A DNA stretch of 50,735 bases from Stenotrophomonas sp. PS02298. Lineage in GTDB: Bacteria > Pseudomonadota > Gammaproteobacteria > Xanthomonadales > Xanthomonadaceae. The DNA lies in contig NZ_JASCOR010000011.1 of the NCBI RefSeq assembly GCF_029959445.1, positions 1-50,735 of the forward strand. Direction: 5' to 3'. Made by a program: the position numbers and the translations under genes. The notes under the pieces were generated by a model. It worked only from the letters and a program-made list of their open reading frames with translations, made no database searches and was not told where the DNA came from. Positions 39,894 to 46,652 of the stretch are shown here, piece by piece; the first letter of the stretch is position 1; every line of letters starts with the position of its first letter.

Positions 39894-41239
39894 CGAAGCC
39901 GCGCTATCCACACCCGGGCTGTGCGGCATGGTCGCAAGTGTACGGGGAGGCGGTCGCCGGTTCTTCGGCGTCCGCGTGGAACGTCAATTTCAACAACGGC
40001 AACGTCAACAACAACCACCGCAACAACAACGGGTTCGCGTTGGCCGTGCGTCGTGCCGGTGAGTTTCAGGGAGATGTAAGCCTGCAGGAGTTGTATCAGG
40101 CATGGCGGCGTGCACGCCGCCAGAAGGTTCCAAGCTTCAACCAGCTGCGCTTCGATTACCGGTGGGCCGAGGGCCTGCTGGAGTTGCAGCGGCAGCTGCT
40201 AGCCGGGCAATGGCAGCCAGGTCCATCGACATGCTTCGTTGCATTGCGCCCCAAGGCGCGGGAGATCCACGCCCCCGACTTTGCCGATCGCGTCGTACAC
40301 CACTGGCTGGTGCCGCAGCTGGAGGCAATCTGGGAGCCGAGCTTCATCCACGACAGCTACGCGAATCGGAAGGGCCGCGGCAGCCATGCAGCCGTGCGCC
40401 GGGCCCAGGAGTTCACACGACAGGTTCACAGCGGTCAGCGTGGCGGCTGGTACCTGCAGCTGGACGTGGCCAACTTCTTCAACAGCATCCACCGACCTAC
40501 GCTGTGGCAGGTGCTGCGCAAGCGCATGACCGCACGCAAGGTGCCAGCCCGCGTCCAACAGGCCGCCCACGCGCTTCTGCGCCACTCTCCACTGCATGCC
40601 GGGGTTCAGTGCCGGGCAACCGCTGCCGAGGTCGCGCAGGTTCCGCCACATAAGCGGCTCGCGAATGCACCGGTGGGACGGGGCCTGCCGATCGGCAACC
40701 TGTCCAGCCAGTTCTTCGCCAACGTTTACCTGGACGCACTGGACCAGTTCGTAAAGCACCAGCTCAAGGCCAAGCGCTACCTGCGCTACGTCGATGACTT
40801 CGTGCTTTTCCACCATGACCGCGAGCAACTGGCAGCCTGGCGCGATCAGATCGAGGCGTTCCTGCAGGAGCGACTTGGCCTGCAGCTAAAGGCCGAGCAG
40901 AAGCTCTGCAGGTTGACCGATGGCTTGGACTTCCTGGGCTACGTCATTTACCCGACCCACACCCTCGCCCGCCGGCGTGTCGTGGCCCATCTGCAGCGGG
41001 CCTTGGCCGAATGGGAGGGGAAGCACGTGCAAGGCGACACAGTGCGCGCCACGCCGGCGGATCTGCGGCAGATCGCCGCGCGCATCTCCAGCTTCGGCGG
41101 CCACCTGCGACATGCCAACGCGCACCGGCTTATGTCCGGTGTGCACACCCGATATCCCTGGCTGCGCACCGCAGCTCAGCCCCGCAAATTCTCTGCCCGC
41201 CACGAAGGCCGGCGCATCCAGCTGAGGATCACGAAATGA
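39890..41239 (+). CDS. DGR reverse transcriptase
   Basis: A 449-residue frame starting at ATG 39890, in the avd stop (ATGA). Residues 23-57 are encoded by the template repeat itself; the RT proper begins about residue 63 (VSLQELYQAWRRARRQK). Motifs: first catalytic Asp192 in LQLDVANFFNSI, the DGR-type GLPIGNLSSQ (265-274) and YVDD at 300-303 in RYLRYVDDFVLF, then DFLGYVIYP thumb-side. This lacks the maturase and endonuclease parts of group II introns. Translation could also begin after the template at a non-ATG codon; the coupling favours 39890. It copies template RNA with errors opposite adenine, and the cDNA replaces variable repeats. Confidence 0.93.
   Translation: MTKPRYPHPGCAAWSQVYGEAVAGSSASAWNVNFNNGNVNNNHRNNNGFALAVRRAGEFQGDVSLQELYQAWRRARRQKVPSFNQLRFDYRWAEGLLELQRQLLAGQWQPGPSTCFVALRPKAREIHAPDFADRVVHHWLVPQLEAIWEPSFIHDSYANRKGRGSHAAVRRAQEFTRQVHSGQRGGWYLQLDVANFFNSIHRPTLWQVLRKRMTARKVPARVQQAAHALLRHSPLHAGVQCRATAAEVAQVPPHKRLANAPVGRGLPIGNLSSQFFANVYLDALDQFVKHQLKAKRYLRYVDDFVLFHHDREQLAAWRDQIEAFLQERLGLQLKAEQKLCRLTDGLDFLGYVIYPTHTLARRRVVAHLQRALAEWEGKHVQGDTVRATPADLRQIAARISSFGGHLRHANAHRLMSGVHTRYPWLRTAAQPRKFSARHEGRRIQLRITK
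39956..40060 (+). repeat. DGR template repeat (TR)
   Basis: This 105-bp repeat is the invariant template. The core of 17 codons has 23 adenines, mostly AAC codons (encoded as NVNFNNGNVNNNHRNNN), while the 24 bases before and 30 after contain no A at all. It is in frame within the RT gene. The base just after it is G, where all three variable repeats have C, the sort of difference that tells template from target during homing. Confidence 0.95.
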
Positions 41240-42114
41240 CCAACACGACCACAGAAGCATCGAAGCCCGCCGCAGCGCAGGAGGCGGTGGCGTATCTCGA
41301 CATTGGCGCAGGTGGTTATCTTGACCTCGGCAGCGACTTGCCCGAAGAGCAGCTTATGGGATTGCCGAAGGGCCGCCATGCACTGGCGATCATTGGCACA
41401 TACGGGATCGACGGCTATGCAGCCGCCCCCGTCGCCGCAGCGCCGGTTGAGCCTGACTTGGACGCCTATGATCCTGCCAGTGGCGAGCTTGCAGCTCAGT
41501 GGCTGTATCGCAACGGGCTGGAGAAGCTGGCAGCCGTTGTGCGCGGACAGCTTGATATCAGGGGCGCACGCATTCGCGAGTTGTCTGCAAGCACCCCCGC
41601 AGCGCCGGGGATAGACCTTGAGCAGTTCCGCGAGGCTGTAACTGTTGCTGTGATGTTCGATAAGCGTGCCGCTGGAATTAAGCCCAACTACGCGCATTTG
41701 CTCGCCCTGATCGACGCCAGCCCCAAGGGCGGCGAGAACATGCACGACTGGTCGCAGCGCATGGCGAAGCTGGAAGCCGGTCAGTACGTCGGCGCTGGCG
41801 CACACGGACTGCCGGACAGCCCCAAGGGCGGCAGCGATGCGTGTTACTTCTCGGCTGATCCGGCGCTTGGTGAGTTCACCACACACGACACGCTGCAGGC
41901 AGCTATCGATAGCGCAGAGTCGATGCTGTCGGATGCAGGGGACGAGGCGCACGAAAACGGCTGGACCGATGATCCACCGCAGATCTGTTATGGCGTCGTG
42001 CTGGGCGAGTGCGTCGAGGTCGAAGGCAGCCGTAAGCCCGCCCCCGAAGGCAGCGAGTTCTCCGAGCACGTGGAGTTCAAGTTGCAGGCCACCAGCGCCG
42101 AGGTGGGGTCGTGA
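41236..42114 (+). CDS. hypothetical phage protein (Ea22-like layout)
   Basis: A 292-residue protein whose ATG lies in the RT stop (ATGA). The N-terminus (EAVAYLDIGAGGYLDLGSDL) is followed by an Ala/Pro linker (APVAAAPVEPDL), a helical block (LAAQWLYRNGLEKLAAVVRGQ) and two similar motifs, LIDASPKGGE and LPDSPKGGS. The C-terminal 90 residues form another small domain (CYFSADPALGEFTTHDTLQAAIDSAE). Proteins of this patchwork type are often named Ea22-like. Although directly downstream of the RT, nothing suggests a DGR function. Confidence 0.65.
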   Translation: MTNTTTEASKPAAAQEAVAYLDIGAGGYLDLGSDLPEEQLMGLPKGRHALAIIGTYGIDGYAAAPVAAAPVEPDLDAYDPASGELAAQWLYRNGLEKLAAVVRGQLDIRGARIRELSASTPAAPGIDLEQFREAVTVAVMFDKRAAGIKPNYAHLLALIDASPKGGENMHDWSQRMAKLEAGQYVGAGAHGLPDSPKGGSDACYFSADPALGEFTTHDTLQAAIDSAESMLSDAGDEAHENGWTDDPPQICYGVVLGECVEVEGSRKPAPEGSEFSEHVEFKLQATSAEVGS

Positions 42115-42389
42115 GGCTCGGCAAACTCCAGAAGGCTCTGCTGGCGTGGACCTCCGGCACCAACGTTGAGGGCTCCTTTCCCTGCTACACCGGCGGCAAG
42201 CTCCCCTCTGAGCTGCTTGGCTCATTCAACTATCAGGAGGACCTCGACCGCTGGGTGAAACAGCAGATCCGCAAGGGGATTGTGCAATCAACTGGCGCAG
42301 GTGGTCGGTTCCTGCGCATCACCGATCTGGGCCAGTCGCTGATCGACAAGCAGCCCACCAGCCACGGCGCGGGGGTGTCCAATGGCTGA
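42111..42389 (+). CDS. hypothetical protein
   Basis: A 92-residue protein from GTG 42111 (overlaps the previous stop). It looks like a winged helix: LQKALLAWTSGTN, YQEDLDRWVKQQIRKGIVQ and FLRITDLGQSLID. It may bind DNA. It overlaps the methyltransferase gene by 8 bp. Confidence 0.6.
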   Translation: MRLGKLQKALLAWTSGTNVEGSFPCYTGGKLPSELLGSFNYQEDLDRWVKQQIRKGIVQSTGAGGRFLRITDLGQSLIDKQPTSHGAGVSNG

Positions 42390-42822
42390 CGGCAGCGCAT
42401 ACGTTGATTGGTACGGCAAAGGCCGTCACCAGAACTGGCGGACTCCACGCGGGATGTTTGATGCGCTGCATGCCGAATATGGGTTCACGCTCGACGGAGC
42501 AAGCGAGCCTGGCAATGGCCTGCTGCCGCTGGCTTCGACGGCGGATAGCCCCATCGACTGGACCGGCCATCGCGTGTTCTGCAACCCGCCTTGGTCGAAC
42601 ATCCGCCCGTTCGTTGAGATGGCCCCTTCGGCCGAACTGGTCGTGTTTCTCGTACCGGCTCGCACGAATGTCGTGTGGTTTCACCGCGCACTGGAGCTTG
42701 GGGCTCGCGCTCGCTTCTTCCAAGGCAGACCGAAGTTCGAGCTGCCGGAGTACGAGGGCAAGGGCCATAACAGTCCGGTGGACTGCGTTCTTCTTGTGTT
42801 CGGAGGCACCCATGACCGATGA
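42382..42822 (+). CDS. phage DNA N6-adenine methyltransferase (Dam, pfam05869-like)
   Basis: A 146-residue protein of the compact phage Dam group. It starts with the usual NWRTPRGMFDALHAEYGFTLDG, has the catalytic NPPW (in RVFCNPPWSN) and then LVVFLVPARTNVVWFH and GRPKFELP. It would methylate adenine in short DNA motifs and protect phage DNA or tune expression. No restriction enzyme is nearby. Confidence 0.88.
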   Translation: MADGSAYVDWYGKGRHQNWRTPRGMFDALHAEYGFTLDGASEPGNGLLPLASTADSPIDWTGHRVFCNPPWSNIRPFVEMAPSAELVVFLVPARTNVVWFHRALELGARARFFQGRPKFELPEYEGKGHNSPVDCVLLVFGGTHDR

Positions 42823-43228
42823 CCAGCAGCGCGCCAGGGAGTTGCTGGCCCAAGAGTACGAGTGCGACGGCATCACGCACGTTCCGGATTGCATTCGCCG
42901 CGAAGCAATGCTGACGGAGATGGAGCATCGTGCAATCCGCGCAATCACTGCCGCCCTGCGCGCCGCGCCGGAGTGGAACCCAATCCAGACGGCACCGGAA
43001 GGCCGACTAGTGGTCGTTGGCTGGCTGGACACCGAAGACTCGCACTACCCAGAGAACTACGAGTTCGACTATCTGGAGGATGGGCTCTGGGCGAAGCACG
43101 AAGATTGCGTTGAGCATGCTCACGCAGTCGCGCCGCCCGGCAGCCAGATGCCGAAGGAACAGCCGCCCTACCAGTGGTGGCTAGATCTGCCTGCGTTCCC
43201 CGCCGCCCGCCCGCAGGGGGTGAAGTGA
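42812..43228 (+). CDS. DUF551 domain protein
   Basis: A 138-residue protein from ATG 42812. Its C-terminal half matches DUF551: EWNPIQTAPEGRLVVVGWLD, followed by DYLEDGLWAKHED and a late PYQWWLDLPAFP. Such proteins are widespread in phages and have no proven function. The start overlaps the end of the methyltransferase gene. Confidence 0.75.
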   Translation: MTDDQQRARELLAQEYECDGITHVPDCIRREAMLTEMEHRAIRAITAALRAAPEWNPIQTAPEGRLVVVGWLDTEDSHYPENYEFDYLEDGLWAKHEDCVEHAHAVAPPGSQMPKEQPPYQWWLDLPAFPAARPQGVK

Positions 43229-43229
43229 T

Positions 43230-43685
43230 ATGGCCCTGCCCTACGAGAACGCAACCAGCGGCGACAAGGCCATCGGCGAAATCCAGAAGATGCTCCGCGC
43301 CTTCGGCTGCCAACGGTTCGCCACTGGTGAGGACTGGGAGACCGGCGAGCTGTTCGTGCAGTTCGAGCATCGCGGGCGCATGGTGCAGCTGAAGGCCAGC
43401 GCGAAAGGCTACGGCGCTGCTTGGCTGAAGGCTCATCCGTACAGCAGCCGCATGCGGGGCACCCGTGCCGATCACGAAGCCAAGGCGCTGAAGATCGGCG
43501 GTATCGCCGTGTACTCCATCTTGCGCGACTGGGTGAAGGGCCAAGTCACGGCCATTGAGATCGGCATGCTGACCTTCGAGGCGGCGTTCCTCTCGCACAT
43601 CCTGCTGCCGTCCGGCCTGTCGGTCATAGAGCATGTCCAGCAGCAGAAACTGCTGCCCAGCCCGCAAGAGGCGAGCGATGCATAA
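43230..43685 (+). CDS. conserved hypothetical phage protein
   Basis: A 151-residue protein. It begins MALPYENATSGDKAIGEIQ and contains FATGEDWETGELFVQFEHRGR and MVQLKASAKGYGAAWLK, then a helical end (VYSILRDWVKGQVTAIEIGM). Similar proteins are common in Pseudomonas and Xanthomonas phages, without known role. Confidence 0.7.
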   Translation: MALPYENATSGDKAIGEIQKMLRAFGCQRFATGEDWETGELFVQFEHRGRMVQLKASAKGYGAAWLKAHPYSSRMRGTRADHEAKALKIGGIAVYSILRDWVKGQVTAIEIGMLTFEAAFLSHILLPSGLSVIEHVQQQKLLPSPQEASDA

Positions 43686-43902
43686 GACCTGCACCAAATG
43701 CGTCCGCTCCCTGCCGCTGCAGCAGTTCAACCGCGCAGGGAAGCAAGGTCGGTCCAGCGTGTGCGTGCCGTGCACGAATGATATGCGGAGGTTGCGTGCT
43801 CCGCTGCCTGACCTGGTGCCTGACATCGAGCAGGTCCGCATCAACAACGCCGCTGCCCTGTGGTTCGGGCCTGTGCGGCCGCAGCCGAGGTATGCGGTAT
43901 GA
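43678..43902 (+). CDS. small zinc-finger-like protein
   Basis: A 74-residue protein from ATG 43678, overlapping the previous gene by 8 bp. Two cysteine pairs, CTKC near the start and CVPC at about residue 29-32, with LPLQQFNRAGKQGR between, make a likely zinc knuckle of the HNH-associated kind, but no HNH catalytic residues follow. Function unknown. Confidence 0.65.
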   Translation: MHKTCTKCVRSLPLQQFNRAGKQGRSSVCVPCTNDMRRLRAPLPDLVPDIEQVRINNAAALWFGPVRPQPRYAV

Positions 43903-45125
43903 GCGCGATTCGCTACCTGTCGCTGTTCTCAGGAATGGAGGCCGCGCACTTGGCTTGGGCGCCACTCGGCTGGGAATGCGTCGGCGTTGCCGAGATTGAT
44001 CCAGCGCCGTGTGCGCTGCTTGCACATCGCCTGCCGCATGTCCCGAACCTGGGCAGCGTCACCGACATCACCGACGAGCAGATAGCGGCACTGGGCCGCA
44101 TCGATGTCGTCATCGGCGGCAGCCCGTGCCAAGACCTATCCGTCGCTGGCAACCGCGCAGGTCTGGCCGGCGCGCGCTCCGGACTGTTCCACGAACAACT
44201 GAGGATATTCAATGCAGCTCGGACTTTTTGCGGCGCCCGTTGGCTCGTCTGGGAGAACGTCCCGGGGGCCTTCAGCAGCAACCGCGGGCGAGACTTTGCT
44301 GTCGTGGCTGGGGCATTGGCAGGATGCGAACTCGATGTCCCCCGTGACGGCTGGGGCAACGAAGGCGTGGCGCTCGGCCCGAACGGACTTGTCGAATGGA
44401 GCGTGCTGGACGCGCAGTGGTTCGGAGTGGCGCAGCGGCGCCGTCGCGTGTTCGCTGTCCTCGATACTGGAGACTGGGCCGGTCGACCGCCGGTACTACT
44501 TGAGCCAGACAGCCTGCGCGGGGATTCTGCGCCGCGCCGAGAAGCGGGGGAAGGAATTGCCGGCACCCTTACGCGCAGCGCTGGAGAGCGCGGTGCAGAG
44601 GACGGCGAGCGCGGTCAGTTAGTACCGGAAACCTGCGGCACCCTTTGCGCAGACACCCACCCAGGCGCATACACCGGCCAGGACGCATACACCGGCCGAC
44701 TGATTCCGGAGGTATCCCACACCCTGCGCGCCGATGGCTTCGACGCCAGCGAAGACGGTACTGGACGTGGCACGCCACTGGTCCCAGTGGCGTTCGACTG
44801 TAAGTCGAGCGGCCAGGCTGGGTTCGGCGTCGGCGAGATCGCCAGCACGATGCGCAGCATGGGTCACGCCAACAGCCATCAGAACGGTGGTGGCCACTTG
44901 GCAGTGCAGCAAGGCATGCAGGTCCGCCGCCTGACCCCGCGCGAGTGCGAACGACTGCAGGACGCTCCAGACGACTGGACACTGGTGCCAAACTCAAAGG
45001 GCAAGCCGATGGCCGACGGCCCGCGCTACAAGATGCTGGGCAACAGCTTCGCGGTACCGGTGATCACGTGGATCGGCGAACGCATCCAGATAGCGCACAC
45101 CTACCGGCAGAGGGCTGTCGCATGA
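43899..45125 (+). CDS. C5-cytosine DNA methyltransferase
   Basis: A 408-residue enzyme with the main motifs in order: motif I LSLFSGMEAAHLAW, motif IV GGSPCQDLS with the catalytic Cys, motif VI WENVPG, motif VIII QRRRRVFAV and motif X GNSFAVPV. Between VIII and X is a target-recognition region containing repeats rich in Gly and Thr (HTLRADGFDASEDGTGRGTP), usual in phage Dcm enzymes. There is no restriction endonuclease partner, so self-protection against host restriction is likely. The start overlaps the previous stop (ATGA). Confidence 0.93.
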   Translation: MSAIRYLSLFSGMEAAHLAWAPLGWECVGVAEIDPAPCALLAHRLPHVPNLGSVTDITDEQIAALGRIDVVIGGSPCQDLSVAGNRAGLAGARSGLFHEQLRIFNAARTFCGARWLVWENVPGAFSSNRGRDFAVVAGALAGCELDVPRDGWGNEGVALGPNGLVEWSVLDAQWFGVAQRRRRVFAVLDTGDWAGRPPVLLEPDSLRGDSAPRREAGEGIAGTLTRSAGERGAEDGERGQLVPETCGTLCADTHPGAYTGQDAYTGRLIPEVSHTLRADGFDASEDGTGRGTPLVPVAFDCKSSGQAGFGVGEIASTMRSMGHANSHQNGGGHLAVQQGMQVRRLTPRECERLQDAPDDWTLVPNSKGKPMADGPRYKMLGNSFAVPVITWIGERIQIAHTYRQRAVA

Positions 45126-45310
45126 CCGTCCCACAGCTATTCCCCAAGCCGGCCAAGCGCATGAAGCAGCCGCCCAAGGACTTCCTGCGCGAGCAGTTGG
45201 CCGCGGCCGCAGACGAGATCATCCGGCTCCGCGCCCAGGAGCTGGCCAACGAAGACCGAATCAAGAGCGCCCGCGCGGCGCTGGAAGGAGAAGCCCATGA
45301 GCACGGCTGA
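45122..45310 (+). CDS. small helical hypothetical protein
   Basis: A 62-residue protein from ATG 45122 (overlaps the methyltransferase stop, ATGA). Nearly all of it is one predicted helix (DFLREQLAAAADEIIRLRAQELANED). No family is recognised. It overlaps the excisionase-like gene by 14 bp. Confidence 0.6.
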   Translation: MTVPQLFPKPAKRMKQPPKDFLREQLAAAADEIIRLRAQELANEDRIKSARAALEGEAHEHG

Positions 45311-45656
45311 GAGGTTGCTGACGCTGTCCCAGGCGGCGGAGAGCTCGGGGGTATCGACCAAGACGCTCAGACGAGCCATCGATGCCGGCGAGCTGGATGC
45401 CTCCCGACTCGGGACCAGCGCGAAATCTGATCGTATTCACCCTATCGACCTGAAAATCTGGTGGGCAAAAAGGAAGCTAAGTACATGCCAGTCACCAAAC
45501 GTTCCAACGGCCACTATCAAGTCACCGTCTGCTACGGCGGACGAACGTATCGCAAGACTTCTCGGCACTGGAGCCACGCGGACGCGAAAGCCTACGAGCG
45601 AAAGTGGCTCGCCTCCGTCAAAGACGTTGCGGCTGGTCGTGAGCCGGAACGCCTGA
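45297..45656 (+). CDS. excisionase-like HTH protein
   Basis: A 119-residue protein with GGAAGGAG upstream of ATG 45297. Residues 7-60 are a HTH_17/Xis-type winged helix: LTLSQAAESSGVSTKTLRRAIDAGELDASRLG, ending in IDLKIWWAKRK. The remaining 58 residues read through the start of the integrase gene in another phase and look like chance coding. So the functional part may be just the first 60 residues. It would direct excision together with the integrase. Confidence 0.75.
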   Translation: MSTAERLLTLSQAAESSGVSTKTLRRAIDAGELDASRLGTSAKSDRIHPIDLKIWWAKRKLSTCQSPNVPTATIKSPSATADERIARLLGTGATRTRKPTSESGSPPSKTLRLVVSRNA

Positions 45657-46414
45657 TTGCCGATGCGTTGGAGAAGTGGCTGCTGGACCACGTGCCGCGC
45701 CTGCGGTCAGCGACGAAGACCAAGGCGCACTGCCGGGCGCTGCTTCCCTACATCGCAGGCAGGAAGCTGTCCGAGGTTTCGCAGGTATGGGCGGAGATCA
45801 AGGCCGCCGAAATGGACAAAGCGCCGGCAACCGTCAACCACAAGGCCCGAATCCTGCGCCAGATCACACGCATGGCGTGGCGCGAATGGGGTTGGGTGGA
45901 GCGCCCGGCCGCAATCACCCTGCTGCCAGAGAAGGCCCGAGAGACGTTCCTGACTGCTGCTCAGGTGGAGGCGCTGGCGCAGGCCTGCCCCAACCCGCTG
46001 GCCGGCGACTACGTGCGCCTGGCTGCATACACCGGCATTCGACGTGGCCACCTGCTCCGCCTGACCAAGCATGAAGTGCAGAACGGCTTTATCCGGCTCG
46101 ATCGCAGCAGTAAGACATCCACCCTACAGATGGTGCCGCTGCACCCCAAGGTGCTGGAGATTGCAAAGAGGCTGCCGCTGCCGATTACCGAGGATGGGGT
46201 GCGCAGTTCGTGGGAGGCTGCGCGTTCCGCCCTGGGCATGGAGTCGGTGCGCTGGCACGATCTGCGCCATTCGTGTGCGTCATGGTTGGTGCAGGCCGGC
46301 GTTCCGTTGCACACTGTCGCCGAGATCCTGGGCCACACATCAACCGCCATGACTCGGCGCTATGCGCACCTTGCGCCGGAACACCTGGCTGATGCGATGG
46401 CGAAATTGGCGTGA
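45485..46414 (+). CDS. int: tyrosine-family phage integrase
   Basis: A 309-residue recombinase from ATG 45485 (an ATG at 45461 is possible). An N-terminal arm-binding part (VTKRSNGHYQVTVCYGGRTYRK) is followed by the core-binding helices and the catalytic domain: Arg186 in YTGIRRGH, Lys near 210, His258 and Arg261 in WHDLRHSC, His284 in ILGHTS and the nucleophile Tyr293 in RRYAHL. It ends 73 bp before attR inside tRNA-Leu, the normal arrangement. It integrates and excises the phage at that tRNA. Confidence 0.95.
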   Translation: MPVTKRSNGHYQVTVCYGGRTYRKTSRHWSHADAKAYERKWLASVKDVAAGREPERLIADALEKWLLDHVPRLRSATKTKAHCRALLPYIAGRKLSEVSQVWAEIKAAEMDKAPATVNHKARILRQITRMAWREWGWVERPAAITLLPEKARETFLTAAQVEALAQACPNPLAGDYVRLAAYTGIRRGHLLRLTKHEVQNGFIRLDRSSKTSTLQMVPLHPKVLEIAKRLPLPITEDGVRSSWEAARSALGMESVRWHDLRHSCASWLVQAGVPLHTVAEILGHTSTAMTRRYAHLAPEHLADAMAKLA

Positions 46415-46415
46415 G

Positions 46416-46433
46416 CTGCACAAAAACTGCACA
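46416..46433. other. paired integrase arm-type site, right
   Basis: Two CTGCACA copies 11 bp apart, directly after the integrase stop. They match the pair at 4772-4789 with one mismatch and the same spacing. They would bind the integrase N-terminal domain in the attR complex. Confidence 0.6.
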
Positions 46434-46449
46434 CCCCGTTTTTCGATAG

Positions 46450-46484
46450 TTGCAGCACAAATGGACGAAACCCTTGTGCTGCAA
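46450..46484. repeat. 11-bp perfect inverted repeat at the tRNA 3' end
   Basis: TTGCAGCACAA (46450-46460) and its exact complement (46474-46484) are separated by 13 bp and end right at the CCA of tRNA-Leu. In RNA from the minus strand it forms a strong hairpin directly after the tRNA, and may replace the terminator lost by integration; a T run is absent. It may also be an integrase or host factor site. Confidence 0.6.
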
Positions 46485-46571
46485 TGGTGCCCGGAGCCGG
46501 AATCGAACCGGCATGGCCTCGCGGCCGGCGGATTTTAAGTCCGATGCGTCTACCAGTTTCGCCATCCGGGC
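46485..46571 (-). tRNA. tRNA-Leu (anticodon UAA), prophage integration target
   Basis: An 87-nt gene including CCA. The acceptor stem GCCCGGA pairs with TCCGGGC, the anticodon loop reads CTTAAAA with TAA, a long variable arm follows (class II tRNA) and GGTTCGATTCC is the T arm. The prophage core repeat covers its 3' 55 bases, so phage sequence restores the gene perfectly. Confidence 0.96.
46487..46541. other. attR core within tRNA-Leu
   Basis: This is the right copy of the 55-bp repeat, matching 4645-4699 except for one base (46520). It forms the 3' part of the functional tRNA gene. Confidence 0.92.
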
Positions 46572-46616
46572 ATCGCAATAGCGTGCCTGATTGCAGCCCA
46601 ATTGTGAATCGCGAAA

Positions 46617-46646
46617 ATTGGCGGGGGCGCTGAACCCGCCGCCAAT
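46617..46646 (-). terminator. Rho-independent terminator after hemN
   Basis: On the minus strand ATTGGCGG pairs with CCGCCAAT, followed by TTTT. It begins 6 bp after the hemN stop and separates it from the tRNA. Confidence 0.75.
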
Positions 46647-46652
46647 GTGATC

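Larger units (their letters stand above)
4645..46541. mobile_element. complete siphovirus-like prophage in tRNA-Leu(UAA)
   Basis: Bounded by 55-bp direct repeats (4645-4699 and 46487-46541, one mismatch at 4678/46520) derived from the 3' part of tRNA-Leu. It contains every module of a long-tailed temperate phage: integrase and excisionase-like genes at the right end, repressor switch, replication, packaging, capsid, lysis and tail genes. Several overlapping start/stop codons and intact reading frames suggest it is functional. A sheath gene is absent and a lambda-like gpJ, G/GT and tape measure are present, so a non-contractile flexible tail is expected. It carries a diversity-generating retroelement and an acyltransferase as accessory cargo. 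Confidence 0.95.

Noticed and set aside
39890..41239. RT as a group II intron or retron
   Set aside because: There is no maturase or endonuclease part, no retron RNA layout, and the template/variable repeats plus Avd-like gene fit a DGR fully.
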